Positions 20,231 to 31,705 of a stretch of 38,099 nt of DNA are shown here, in pieces (position 1 is the first letter of the stretch; each line of letters starts with the position of its first letter). The notes below the pieces were generated by a model. It ran no database searches, was not told where the DNA came from, and was given only the letters and a program-made list of their open reading frames with translations. Source of the DNA: Chara braunii (Eukaryota; Streptophyta; Charophyceae; Charales; Characeae); the NCBI GenBank assembly GCA_003427395.1, contig BFEA01000327.1, positions 141,064-179,162 of the forward strand, given 5' to 3'. The position numbers were made by a program, and so were the translations under genes.

Positions 20231-20541
20231 TAGTAGGACTGTTAGGAGCCAGCCTAGATCAGGAAGAAAGATCAGACAACAGTAGCTGAGAGGGCGGTTT
20301 TTCAGTCACAAGGAGATTAAGGGACACTGGACCCGGTTTCCAGCACAGATTGAGCTAGGAAATGATGCAAGCATCCGAGTTTAGAGTTTCAAGATTAGAA
20401 AACAGAAGGAACGCTGGACCCGGTTTCCAGCTTAGGGGGAACTAGGTAACGACATCTGTATTACCGAGTTGAATTGTGGGGACCTTGGCCCCGAATTAAG
20501 TTTTTTTTTAGAATATAATTATATTTGTTTAAAAAAAAAAA
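20231..20541 (+). repeat. LINE copy 1 3' UTR with hairpins and poly(A)
   Basis: Two copies of the CTGGACCCGGTTTCCAG hairpin (20327-20343 and 20413-20431) lie about 90 bp apart. They are followed by GAATTGTGGGG-ACCTTGG-CCCC (stem 20478-20492) and a poly(A) tract at 20531-20541. Confidence 0.7.
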
Positions 20542-20542
20542 A

Positions 20543-21363
20543 TTGAATAAACAAGTGCTACTAAAATCTTTGTTCGTATGTTTTAAGAAGTAAAATGGAA
20601 AATAGAACAATCCTCAAAATGGAAAATAGAACAATCCTCAGTGAAACGCTCCACATACGACGCAACTTCGGAGACAGGGACTAAATAGAACATGAAACGA
20701 ACGCAGACGGTAATGCTGGTTTAGTGCATTCACAGAAACGAGTTTGGGGCTGCACAGCCAAAGACAGCATGAAGGAGTGGAATGGAGATGCAAGAGGGGC
20801 TTCGGACGCAGCGGTGGCTGGCCGGTAGCGCTAATCCGGGCGTTAATCGCGACCGCTAAGCGTCGCTTCGGCGGCGCTTACTGCCTAAGCGCGATTCGGG
20901 TAGGAAATAGCGCTGCCATGCCCACGAAGCTGCCATGGCCACGATGCTATTGCGATATCGGTGTTACTGGCAAGATGAGAACATGTTCTGTGTAGAAGAA
21001 GTGAGGGGAGGAGTAAGGATGTTAGAGGCGGGTACTACAAAGCTTTCATGGGGTCACTTCGTGCCAAGGAGAAGGCAAGGGAAGGCTCCCCTTCCGGTCG
21101 GTATCATCGTCCCTCAAAGAGGAGAAACAGAAACGAGACTTAGTGCACACATCTTGATGGGTAAAATTCTTTTGCTTTAATCTAAGGGGAGTATGATATG
21201 ACTATTCCCTATTCTTGAGGCTTGTAGTTGTTTGTAGGAATTTGCGTGTTACTAGTGGTCAAATAAGTCTAGTAGATTGAAGTGCGTATTTTTGTTATTT
21301 ACTTATGATCTTTTCCACTGAACCTGGTTGTCTACATAACTTTGTTGACCGATACTCGTGAAA
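20543..21363 (+). promoter_or_regulatory. 5' UTR of LINE copy 2
   Basis: About 130 bp are shared with 11884-12015, just upstream of copy 1. One internal line is duplicated (AAAATGGAAAATAGAACAATC twice near 20592-20640). The later part is GC-rich with AGCGCT-containing inverted repeats (20830-20920). No monomer repeat like that of copy 1 is seen. Confidence 0.5.
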
Positions 21364-22268
21364 ATGGGGGAAACCTCTTCTGCCTGTCCTGTGTCGTTGT
21401 TAAGTTCGGGGACAAAGGACCGAATCAAAGGAATCATTACAGACTGTTATAACGAAGGACTCATTCCGGATGATCTTCTTCAGGAATATGTAGAGGTGGG
21501 GGAAGACTTTGTACGTGTACAAGTCAACCCCCAACACTATGCGATTAAGAAAGAATGGCTCAAAGAAAACGCGGTGTCGATATTCTTTGGAAATGACTCA
21601 AAATCGTTACCTATAGCTGTAAAGATCCGTTTGACTCGGATTTACGAAAACGGTTGGGCAAAGGGCGGGGCAATTAGTGCCCCTCCAAAGAGCGGCATAT
21701 TCCATAACGAGGGGTTCAACTTAGTCACATATGTGGCATCAGCAAAGGAAATTGCTATGTGGCTAGAAAGAAGGAAGATTCTATCACTTTGGACGGGAAT
21801 ACCTACACCATTTCCTTCAAACCCTGGATGTCCGAAGGGGAATTGTTTGAATGACGTGAGTCCATGATGCGCTTCAGGTCTTTTTGGATTCGGTGAATGG
21901 ATGTCCCGGTAGTCGCCCTTCCTTATTTATCCGCGGCAATCCAAAAAGTATTCGGCAAAATTCTGAAAAAATATCAGACGTTCGCCGATCCGGTTTCACC
22001 AGAGCTTGTCAATGTGAAATTCTATCTGGAAGCCTCAGCTCGCCTGAATTACAAACCATACTTAATTATTGACATGCAGGACAGTGGATACGTTGAAATA
22101 GAAGTAGTCCACGCCCAGACTCCGTGGTGTCGAGTATGCAGAGCTAACTTCCACAGGGAAGACGGCGAGTGTTGTCCGGCAAAGAAGAACTCGAAGAAAG
22201 ATGGGGAAACAAAAGTCGGCCCACCGCCAATAGAGGACACCGGGAAAGGAGAAAAGAGGGATGGGTAG
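21364..22268 (+). pseudogene. LINE copy 2 ORF1 (DUF4283-like plus zinc knuckle), frameshifted
   Basis: The start ATG at 21364 (MGETSSACPVSLL) opens a frame to 21867. A frameshift near 21870-21897 moves the coding frame, which continues (VVALPYLSAAIQKVFGKIL) to 22268. The N-terminal part aligns with copy 1 ORF1 (ITDCYNEGLIPDD, KKEWLKENAVSIFF, YENGWAKGG, NEGFNLVTYVA). WCRVCRANFHREDGEC at about 22121-22168 is the zinc knuckle, with five rather than four residues between His and the last Cys. It is an RNA-binding ORF1 relic that cannot be translated intact. Confidence 0.8.
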
Positions 22269-22905
22269 GGAAAGGAAAAGGAAGGAGGAAATGGAAATCG
22301 GCAGAAAGGGGATGAAACGAAAGCAACATTGGGAATCTTGAACCCCCCCCCCTCCGGCCCCAAATCCGCCAGTGGATGCAAACCAGCACGCATCAGGGGA
22401 CAAAGGCCCAACAAACCCGACAAAGGATGAGATGGAAGATGGGACACAAGGCCCGGTCCCCAAAAAACACCCTCAATTTGAGGGTGGTGCCCATCTGACG
22501 AAGAAAGGGAAGAAGAAGAAGAAGGGAATCGAGAGCAAAAGGAAGCAGACTAAAACCTCTACAGCTGTTCGAAAGGAATGGAAGGCAAACAATTCTAAAA
22601 GGATACAGTCAGAAATGAAGGATGGGGAGGGTGCGGATTTAGACAAGCAGAATGATGGGGAAGCAATCAGAGAACAGAAGGGGGAGCAAGGAAAGGGGGT
22701 CGACTGGTAAAAGAGAGTGGAAAAGGCAGATCCTATGGACTCCGCAAAGGAACAAACGGCCTCTCCTTTCCCCCCCCCTTCTTCGCCCCCTCCTATGGAG
22801 AATGGAGGCAGTACATCCCCCCCCCCTCCCCCTTCCCCCCTCCCCCTCTTCTCCCATTCCCAAGATTCAACCTGGCCCCCATGGTCAACCAGAAAACGAT
22901 CATGA
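22269..22905 (+). pseudogene. basic/low-complexity middle of LINE copy 2 ORF1
   Basis: A frame at 22372-22710 encodes a Lys/Glu/Gln-rich segment with KKGKKKKKG. It is followed by C-rich DNA (22770-22845). Frame changes and stops separate it from the flanking ORF1 pieces. It looks like the nucleic-acid-binding linker of ORF1 in decay. Confidence 0.45.
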
Positions 22906-24138
22906 TTTTCACTCACCAATGTTACATCTCACCCAATAGATTTAGCAGAACAGGCGGCTGTTACGCTGACCCGGTTGTCATCAGATAAATTTAAGAATTG
23001 CTCGGTATACAACAACGCGGTTTTCATCGAGGATTCCTCAGGGGATGGGTCCCATGGGAAGCTCGCTCACAAAAGGGCCAAAGGTAAGACCCTGATAATT
23101 AATAAAAAAACGGTTATTTCATCTTCGGATGCAGAGCTTTCCCCAGTCTCAAACGATGAGCTAGGGGGAGAGGAACTCTGCCCCTCTGACTTTTATTCGC
23201 CTTCAGGGGCTATTTCAGATAAATCTTTGGAGATCTTTGATATCCCTGTGAAAACTCAGGATTCTGAAGATGACCCGGAGGCCAATCTATTTAGTCGACT
23301 GTTTTCCTCCCCACAGGCTAGGAAGACTCCTGAGACGAATGCTATCCAGCCCACACCGAGTGTTCTCTCCTCCATCAAAAGACCTCGAATAGATGGTCTA
23401 AGATTTCAGGCAAGGTCGTTAGAGGAAGAAAACAGTGGCCCCCTGGAAGATATCATGAGGAGCTCCCCCAGGAAAAGGGGACGCCCCCAAGGCATGAAAA
23501 CGGCTCGGCGGTCTCTGACTTTGCCAGCGCCCATGCGCACACTCTCAAGAAAAGATAAAATTAATGGGCAGGTCTCAAACTACCTAATTCCTCTCATCTG
23601 TTATCACGACGGGCAAACTGTCCAGTTTCGTACGGTAATGGGTAAGGATGAGACGTTGACTGTTCCAATGGTTCTGTTAAAGAGCTCCCTCTCCCGAGTT
23701 ATGGTATGTTATCTGGTAAAGATCCAGATCCTCCAGAACCTGGGGGAGATGGGACTCCTGCCGGAACCGAAAATGGCCCGCCGTGTGGTCGAAACAGCGG
23801 AAGGATTGAAGGTGTGCCTCCTGTTTGCCTTTCTGGATCTAGTACATATTACGCACAACAAGGCAAGATGGGATGAGTTGAAAATCTACTTGATCGAACT
23901 TGCACAACTTACTGTCTCACAATTGGATTCCTTGGCAGGTATTAAATTGATCTCTAATCTTTTGGTCAAGAAAATCGCAGACTGGTTAGTCCATTCAGAT
24001 AACCAGTCTGTGATATTGACAGACGCCTTCACAGACCTCCTCCTGAAAAGGAGAGTGGGTAAAAACTTGAATTTTGCGATAGGAGAGTGCGCCCCTCGGG
24101 GGCCCCCCCGTGACAGCAGCATTGGAGAATGGGAATGA
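22906..24138 (+). CDS. ORF1 C-terminal or separate LINE ORF with AT-hook (about 410 codons)
   Basis: An uninterrupted frame runs from the codon after a TGA at 22903 to a TGA at 24136; the first ATG-like start is not obvious. The protein has an acidic Ser-rich first half, then PRKRGRPQG (around 23469-23495), a canonical AT-hook that binds the minor groove of AT-rich DNA, then a hydrophobic, probably helical last third. It lies directly before ORF2 in the same strand. I recognise no other domain. Being the longest unbroken frame of the element, it may have been kept longer than ORF2. It could be the ORF1 tail brought into frame by one indel. Confidence 0.5.
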   Translation, partial: FSLTNVTSHPIDLAEQAAVTLTRLSSDKFKNCSVYNNAVFIEDSSGDGSHGKLAHKRAKGKTLIINKKTVISSSDAELSPVSNDELGGEELCPSDFYSPSGAISDKSLEIFDIPVKTQDSEDDPEANLFSRLFSSPQARKTPETNAIQPTPSVLSSIKRPRIDGLRFQARSLEEENSGPLEDIMRSSPRKRGRPQGMKTARRSLTLPAPMRTLSRKDKINGQVSNYLIPLICYHDGQTVQFRTVMGKDETLTVPMVLLKSSLSRVMVCYLVKIQILQNLGEMGLLPEPKMARRVVETAEGLKVCLLFAFLDLVHITHNKARWDELKIYLIELAQLTVSQLDSLAGIKLISNLLVKKIADWLVHSDNQSVILTDAFTDLLLKRRVGKNLNFAIGECAPRGPPRDSSIGEWE

Positions 24139-24181
24139 GATGACCCGCATCCAACCCTTAAGCGAAGAGGCTCCTATTAAT

Positions 24182-25047
24182 GGTCCTCCCCAATAGGATT
24201 AGACTCACAAGTTGGAATGTGAAAAGACTGGGTAACCAAAACGATACGTTTAAAAGAAACAGATTAGCAGCCAAACTGCATAAACACCATATTCCGATAA
24301 CCTGTCTACAGGAGACCAAAAATGAATGATATTGCACGGTGGTGGTCTGGCCCCCAACTGTGGGCACCAGCACTGGGCACCAGGGGGGGCGTAGCCATCC
24401 TGGTAGACAAGAATCTGGACATAGAATTTATCGACAGTTGCGCTGATCCTGAGGCTCGATGGGCCTGGATGAAAATAGCGGTGAGAGATGAGGACTGGGC
24501 TATCATGACTATATATGCCCCAGTGGATTATCCTGCAAGAATTGATTTCTTTGCTGACCTACCAAAAATCATACCCGATACAGATAATCTCTTACTTTTG
24601 GGGGACTGGAATTACGTTCTCAACCCTGGGATAGACTCCTCGCTCCCTACCCCTATCAGGAAAGATGCCTTACTGCTGCATTTTTTTATGGAGGCTCATG
24701 AGCTAGTAGACGTGTATAGGAATTTAAACTCAGATGAGTTTGGGTTCACATGATGTGGTCCACGACCTTCTAACCGTACACCTCAGCCCAAGCGACGCTT
24801 TGACTTGATCCTAGCCAGGGAAGATCCGTGGGAGCGGACGATGTGGTCGGAAGTATTGGTGGAGTCACTCTAAGACCACTATCATGTTATCATGGATGTA
24901 ATCTCTAAAGACTTGGGAGAACAATGCAGATCCCCATTTAGACTCAACACTAATATTCTAAAGGACCCAGGAACTCCCCAATGGATCAAGTCCCAAATGA
25001 AAGCTTGGGACCTGGCCAGGGACCTACTTCAGACCTAGGAAGATTGG
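24182..25047 (+). pseudogene. LINE copy 2 ORF2 endonuclease (APE-type) domain
   Basis: APE-type endonucleases nick target DNA to prime reverse transcription. ORF2 begins MVLPNRIRLTSWNVKRLGN at 24182, with the SWNV motif and then CLQETK carrying the catalytic Glu. A frameshift near 24310 passes to the frame used through RT. That frame has GGVAILVDK, YAPVDYPARIDFF, LLLLGDWNYVLNP (catalytic Asp/Asn) and DHYHVIMDV, which corresponds to the SDH motif. In-frame stops at 24751 (TGA), about 24871 (TAA) and about 25036 (TAG) inactivate it. Confidence 0.85.
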
Positions 25048-26874
25048 GTGGACACAGGGCTAAACGTCCTACAGACTGCAATGATCGAGTTTTCACGAAT
25101 GAAAGCAGCGTCGAGAAACTGGAAAGAGAAACATCTACTCCAAACTATTGAACAGGCTGAGTCCTACAATGGGACGGACCCTTTACCAGAGTTCCACTGG
25201 TTTAAGGTACGGCCCAAAGCTCTGTCAGAATTAGAAGATCTGGAGATCTGCAAACAGGCATATTGGCAAGAATGGCTGAAAGTCAAAGGTGTTGTGGGTC
25301 ATGATAAGATGACCAAAGATACTTTTCATCAACTTATCTTGTGCAAAGCTAAGCCTATTATGTGTTAACTCACCCATCCCTTTGTGATCTCAGCACCGCT
25401 AGCTACGGACACGGAAACCCTGTGTGCATACGCCATGTCATACTTCAAGGATATCGTTACAACCAGGCGCCCCTTTGACACCTTTGATTCAAATTTAGCA
25501 GAAGTTCACACCTTTTGGAATATTAACACAACACATATCTCACCTCAAGTTCGGACGGACCTGGACGAGCCTATCTCTATAACGGAAGTGTCTCTTGCGG
25601 CTAGGCAAATGGCGAAAGATAAGTGCCACGGCCCAGACGGACTGCCCATTGAATTCTTTCTATCAGCCTGGGAATCCTTTGGTCAGTTCTTTTGTGACAT
25701 TTTCAACACGACCCTGACGACAGGCTCACTCCCTTCGGGGATGGTTCAAGGCATGATTTCCCTGATGTATAAGGAAGGAGACAAGAGGGAGATAAGAAAT
25801 TGGAGACCAATCTCAGTCCTAAATGTATCTTATAAATTGTTGGCAAAAGTACTCGCCCTCAGACTGGCCACGGTCCTTCCAGTTTTGGTAGGATCAGAGC
25901 AGGGAGCCTTTGTTAAAGGTCGGTCAATCTTTGATAATATTTTGCCAACAGTCCAGGCTCTGGAAATAATAAGTCGAGAAAAAGGGGACGTGGCCATTCT
26001 CCTGTTGGACATGGAGGAAGCCTGCGATAAAGTAGGTTGGGCGTTTGTTAACACTTCTCTCCTGAGTTTGAGCTTCGGCCCGCAATTCCGGACTTGGGTT
26101 AAGGCGATGTATGTTAATGCGACAGCAACAGTGCTACTGAATGGCAAGCAGTCTGAGAGTTTTAAACTCATTCGCTCCCTGAGGCAAGGCTGCCCACTAG
26201 CTCCGCTAATTTTTGTTCTTCAGTTGAAAAGTTTATTGGTTAATACCAGGACCAATCCTCAAATAGTAGGACTTCGTATCCCCCCTTCTGTTAATTGGAA
26301 GGGAGGGGCTACAACTGATGACTTAACGATTGCATGTGAGAATAACCTAGGGAGTATGAATGAACTGCGTAGGATATTAGAAGAGTATTGTGTCTTATCT
26401 CAAGCCTCAATTAATTGGAATAAGTCAGTCTATCTACTCCCCCCTTCCCACGAGTTGTGTGTGAATTGGGGCTCCTTGCAAATGCCCACTAACTCTTCTG
26501 AAAGGTTTCTTGGAGTTCAAGTATCAATGACAGATTGTACGACTCTTCAAGATAACATTTTGGTTGAAAAGGTTGTGGCCCCTATAGCTAACTGGGAGAA
26601 GCACTGCTCACTGTCCTTGTTTGGGAGAGCCTTGGTGATTTCCACTGCGGCCTTTTCATTACTTTGGTATCCACTGAGTGTACACCAGTTGAGCGCAGTG
26701 GCCTATAAGAGGATAAGATGCGCGGCGACAAGGTATCTGTGGAAGCCAAACGCAACAGCAGACCAGGGCTTTATCTCCAAAGTGTCATGCGAAGTGGTGG
26801 CTACCTTGAGAAAAAAAGGGGGGTTGGGGATTCTGGACCCAGCACAAAAAAATGCGGCCCTCTTGGCCAAATGA
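25048..26874 (+). pseudogene. LINE copy 2 ORF2 reverse transcriptase domain
   Basis: The domain copies LINE RNA at the nicked target. A pre-RT segment (25048-25368) ends at a TAA and continues in the same frame at 25384. RT motifs in order: GPDGLPIEFF; NWRPISVLNVSYKLLAKVLA; QGAFVKGRSIFDNI; motif A LLLDMEEACDKVGW (around 26000-26040); motif B RQGCPLAPLIF; motif C TTDDLTIA (around 26314), where the usual Tyr/Phe-Ala before the Asp pair is Thr-Thr; then SINWNKS and FLGVQ. The frame ends at a TGA at 26872. Both motif C Asp codons remain, but the element is dead as it stands. Confidence 0.92.
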
Positions 26875-28383
26875 CCAATACAAGCGATGATGAAAGTTGT
26901 TCATAAAGTTTCGATGATCATGGTAGAATATATATTGGGCTCTTAATGGGATCTGCAAGACCACTCGAAAATATGGGTATGTCTTCTGCTCCCTTCCTTC
27001 AGAAACCGAAGGCCTAAATCCAGACTATGGAGGAATTTGTTGGGGGCATGGAGTAAGGTAAATCCTACGAAGGCTAACCCTCCGACCTCCAAACAGGAAG
27101 TGTTGAACCAGACGCTTTTTGAAAACCCCCTTATCATGACGATAAAAGGTTCCCCTTTCTCGACAGCTGAGGCTTTAGGGGGGTTCGGCAAGTCCTAGAT
27201 TAAGAAGGGAGTTATTCAGATCAGAGATATTTGGGATCAGGACTTCGGGTCCTTTTTGGAGGCTCCCGAGTTGAGACAGAAACTGCAAAGATTACAAAAC
27301 GTTGTGCAATACTATGCGGAGCTGAGGGCAGTTATTCCAAGATCGTGGATCCTCCTCGTCCAACCAGGGGCAGAACACACAGCTGGCACTTGGCTTCGGT
27401 CTGAGGAGTCGACGCACAGGTTCTTCCGTATACTGGGCCCTGACCTGGTGTCCGGAATGAGGGTGCAATCTTAGTATTTACCAATTTCTGCCAATCACAA
27501 AGGTAAACTCAAACTAGAATCAGAAGACTGTCAAGTGAGTGGCACTTCTCAGTTAGAGGAAGTGCGGGTCTTGATCCAGACCACGAGCCAAGGAAAGACA
27601 GCGGCGACACTATTGGGAGGAGCCAACCAGTTCAGAGTGGAACCTACTAGGGTGGTAGGATGGATCTACTTACACTCCGCTTTTCTGCTATAAACCAAAA
27701 ACAGGAGTGTAGACACAACAGGCACTCCTGAAGAAGACACCGACTTCCCTAGCCCTTAAACGGGCCGAGCCACATCAACTAGTCGGGGTAACAGAACAAG
27801 GGCTACATAAGTTTTGGAAAACATTGATCAAGACTCCAGTACAAAGGCAGGCGAGCATTATGTGGCTCCAATCTCTTCTGGTAATTGCAACAACGATGTG
27901 GCTAGCTACTAAAGGAATGGACATACCAACACAATGTCTGAGATGTAATTGGGGTTGGGAAAACATGATACATATCTGGCTATATTGTCCACTGGTTGAT
28001 GAATTGTTGATTTGGTGGAAGATGCATTGGGGCAATATCACTAATGGAATCCTAGATTGGACTAACGCTTGGATGCTCACAGGTTCCCTACCGGCGGAAC
28101 TCACCTACTCTTCAGGGTGGGGATATGTAGCACTCTGATGTAGAGGGGTGTTGATGGAGGTTATCTGGACGGTCAGGAACGCCAGGGAGTTCAGAGGTAA
28201 AGAACTGCCTTTAAAACAGCAGCAGGACCTTGTCAAGCAGCATATTCGAAGGATCATAAGGGATGAGGGACAGAAGAGAAGTAGGGCTTGGTTTCAGAGA
28301 ACGTGGGCAAAGGACAAGCACCTGGCCTGGAAAAACGAGGAAGGTCGACTTCCTCTGTGCAATTGGCTATCTCAGATTGACAG
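26875..28383 (+). pseudogene. LINE copy 2 ORF2 C-terminal (zf-RVT) region
   Basis: Fragmented frames continue ORF2. RQASIMWLQSLLV and CLRCNWGWENMIHIWLYCPL (around 27850-28000) give the zf-RVT Cys/His pattern. A later piece, MEVIWTVRNAREFRGK to about 28380 (CNWLSQID), aligns with the end of copy 1 ORF2 (IATWLWPDR). The frame is cut by the nested LINE a few codons before its stop. Confidence 0.75.
28373..28383. repeat. target-site duplication of nested LINE, left copy
   Basis: CAGATTGACAG abuts the T-tract (poly(A) complement) of the nested LINE. The right copy CAGATTGATGG (34267-34277) differs by two transitions. Confidence 0.65.
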
Positions 28384-29205
28384 TTTTTTTTTTTTGTTTT
28401 TTTTTTTTTTTGAACCCGCTCCATCTATTGGTGGGGAGCTGCATCTGCTGGAAATCGGGTCCAGCGTCCCTTATATACAAAAGCTAGTGAAATGGGGACT
28501 GAAAACTGGGCCTCTTCACCCAATCAAGAGGCCAGATCATCATAAAGTTCAAGCCCTATTGGTGAACAGACATTAATGATCAGGCATGCTCCTGATAAAA
28601 AAAACACAGTCGGATGAACCAAGCCTCTTCACCCACCTATGGGCGTCTAATTTTACTCCTATTTACTAGCTTGTACCGGTCCAACTTAATAGATTCATTA
28701 CTCATTCCCATACCATGACCAAGGAACGAAGGAACCCGGTTGTGGGGGAAAACGGTCTGGGAATTCTGACACATGCTTCATTGGAACTCTTGGGTCAATC
28801 ACTGCCCATTCCTCAAACTTCAGGTAGCAGATATTCCTTGCGTTTTTAATTCCTTCTCTCTCACCCTCTCCCTCACCCTCTTTCCACTTGACCTGACCAA
28901 TTTTCCCCCATTGTGGGCCCCCATGCCAACTGCGGCTGAATTCTTGAGTCTGCTTCCTGATTTCAGTTTTCTTTAACATTGTCCCATTGAGCTCTGATAA
29001 CTGTTTGGATTTGTTGTATAATAGAGTCAGTGAATTCAGGCCCATCTAACCTCACCCATTCCATTTCATAGGTACATCTTCTCCTCCATATGGCCCAAAG
29101 TACCGCTCTTCTTCCACTCATGAATAACTTATGTGTAAACTCATCATATGACTCTGGTACTCATGATTCCCACAATATGGCCCTCCATTCCCAGGGCCAC
29201 CAACA

Positions 29206-29977
29206 TCATGTGCCCAGTTTATCCCAAATTCGGTCCCACCATCTCCACAGCCAAATAGCCCCTGGGCATTGTAAGAATATATGTTCAATTGTTTCAGGGA
29301 TTATTCTTACCAGAAAAGCAGTCCTACAAAATCGAAACCAGAGAAGAGTCATCCCCCTCTGTTCCAGAGTAGTTCTACTTATCAAGCAGTCGTTTGTGGG
29401 AAGACAACGATGTTCTATTGCCATTGCAAGGAGACTATTTTGGCTGGTTTGGATTTCATATTTCGAAACCATTTAATTGGTTTGATGACTTCTCTGTTTA
29501 GATTCAACTGTTTCATCTATCTGTCCCCCACCTTGTCCTTTATATTATGCTTGGTCTTAACATCATGTACGTCGATTTCACAGACAAGGTGTGAAACATT
29601 CTCTTATATTTGTGACCTCTCCCTCCTGTTGAGGTCCAAAGCTAATTTTTTGGATCCAATGCAAGACAATGGATTGGCGTGTTAGGTTTGAATACCAACT
29701 ATTTAGTGTTATACTTCAGGACTCTGATTCTGAAGACTTGGTCTCCATCAACCCATTTAGTCTCCTCTTGTGGGTTAGGAGTGACTGTATGATCTTGTGC
29801 TAACCTATATAGAGTCAACAGAGTATCACCATTGGAGTTTATCTGCAAAATATTCCCAATTAAACTAGATTGGTTTAATATGGATACCCAATCTCCTTCT
29901 TGCAGTTTTGGTCCTTTTCTGAGGATCCTAATCCAGTCCAATGGGATTAATTCAACTACTTGTTCTAACGCTTCCAC
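29206..29977 (-). pseudogene. nested LINE ORF2 C-terminus (zf-RVT region)
   Basis: The frame at 29472-29206 carries NSLLAMAIEHRCLPTND then CRTAFLVRIIPETIEHIFLQC, with the E-T-x-E-H-x-F-x-x-C signature of zf-RVT, and ends WRWWDRIWDKLG. A further piece at 29977-29699 is collinear but lacks a recognised motif. Stops and shifts separate the pieces. Confidence 0.7.
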
Positions 29978-30787
29978 TGAATGATGACAATAGCGTAGTT
30001 ACCCCTGTAATTCATCCAAGGAAATTCAGTCCTTAGTTTCCATATTCCAAATGTCTTTAATACGCATGATGCCCCTCTTAATCCAACTTCTCCATGGTGA
30101 GTCCATACAATTGAGAACATTTCCTTGTGAATTTTTAATCCAACCATTATTGAAAAATGGTTGTCTGTATACTTTTTCCCATCTGTCATGAGTCACCTTA
30201 TGGCAGGGGAACGGGTCTTTACTCAAATCCATTCGAGCTGCTCTATGGTCTGTGGGAACTTGTCCTCCTACATCATTTGATACTTTTTTGGGAATTGTCC
30301 ATGATCTATTTTATATCCATGTCATTGGATCTAATATTATTTGGGGCATGTGAAACTAATCATCTAATTTGTTCTCACCAACTCCTTCCAGGGAGTTTGA
30401 GGGTCAAAGAGTAATTTCTTAATCCACTGGATGGATACCGTCATTCCTTGTGTACCTGGGTCAATGATTCTCATCCCCCCTTTGACCTTTGGTTGTATCA
30501 CTGATTGCCAAGCTACCTTACTGATAACATTTTGACATTCATGATTTCCTCGTCAAAGAAAAGTTACCACATGTCTTTGTAGAGATTTTATTGTTGCTTT
30601 ATCCATCGGCCATATTGATGACTTGTACCAAATATAAGCCAATACTACATTATTAACGACTGTTGCTCGTCCCATCACAAAAGTATGCTTGTTCATCCAT
30701 AGTTCTAGCTTTGCCTGTGCTGGTTGAGTAATTTATTCATTGTTCGTGAGTGGCTTTCCTTCTGCAGTGAGTGAGATGCCTAACACT

Positions 30788-31705
30788 CTAACTGGTGTAT
30801 CCAATGAGACCCATTTTACTGTAGGTTGTTAAGGAGGTCACACTCCCTGATGGTAGATACCTTCCTAATGTCTTATTACCCCAGTTAACCCTCATGTCAG
30901 AAAGGCGATAGAATTTATCCATCATCTTCTGGACAGCAATCATATTATCATTCGATGCTTCTATCATGATAGATAAATCATCAGCAAATAGGGAACATAC
31001 TGGTATAGCTTCTTCAGGTATAGATGTGACTTGGATGCATTTGATCTCCTTATGTTTTCTTAGATTAGCTGCTAACGCTTTCATTATAATGACAAATAAG
31101 AAAGGCGCAATCGGATCCCCTTGTCTAACCTATCTTTGTAATGAGATAGATGGAGCGACATTACCATTAATCAGCACTCTAGTAGTAACGTTATGGTACA
31201 AAATATCAATCCATCTCCTGAAGGTAGAACCAAACTCAAGTTTTTCAAGACACTTGTCCAAGAAATATCAATCCACATGATCATATGCTTTCTCAAAATC
31301 TATAAAAAATATTGTCACGTTATGCTTAGATTGACGAGATAATTTAACCAATTCATTGATTAGCAAGACGTTATCTTGAATATTTCTTCCTTTTATAAAC
31401 CTGGTTTGAGTTGGATCAATAATATCCATTATGACTTTATTTAATATGTTTGCTAAGGCCTTGGCCACTAACTTATAAACCATTGTTAGTAAGGTGATTG
31501 AACGATAATTGCGAATATTAGATTTTCTCCATTTTTTGTACAATAAGGTTAGTATTCTTTGACCCATAATTTTTCCCATTTCACCTGTTCTCCAGACTGT
31601 TTGGTAGAATTCCATTAGATCTTGTGAAAAAAAATCCCAACTAGATTCCCAGAATTCTTTAGGGAAACCATCAATACCTGGCGTTTTCTCTTCTTCCATT
31701 AACAT
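30788..31705 (-). pseudogene. nested LINE ORF2 reverse transcriptase domain
   Basis: RT motifs in order on the minus strand: TPGIDGFPKEFWES; NYRSITLLTMVYKLVAKALA; FIKGRNIQDNVLLINE; motif A FFIDFEKAYDHVD (near 31305-31270); motif B RQGDPIAPFLFV (near 31120); motif C LFADDLSIMI (near 30990-30965) with the canonical Ala-Asp-Asp. A TGA directly after HVD at 31268 replaces the usual Trp, and a TAG precedes motif B. The catalytic Asp residues are all present, so decay seems recent, but the frame is broken. Confidence 0.92.

Larger units (their letters stand above)
11884..20541 (+). mobile_element. LINE copy 1 (L1-type, rearranged)
   Basis: The element runs from a 5' block shared with copy 2 (GCTACTAAAATCTTTGT and GAACAATCCTCAGTGAAACG) through ORF1 (13202-14189) to an ORF2 C-terminus (19085-20230) and a 3' UTR with hairpins and poly(A) at 20531-20541. 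The ORF2 endonuclease and RT are absent; unrelated repeat-rich DNA fills 14.9-19.08 kb. Treating it as one interrupted copy is inference; two truncated copies are possible. Confidence 0.6.

Noticed and set aside
20684-20696. AATAGAACATGAA as a target duplication partner of AATACAACATGAA (34617-34629) for LINE copy 2
   Set aside because: Similarity to the 5' region of copy 1 continues past 20697, so the element probably starts earlier, near 20543; the 12/13 match may be coincidence.
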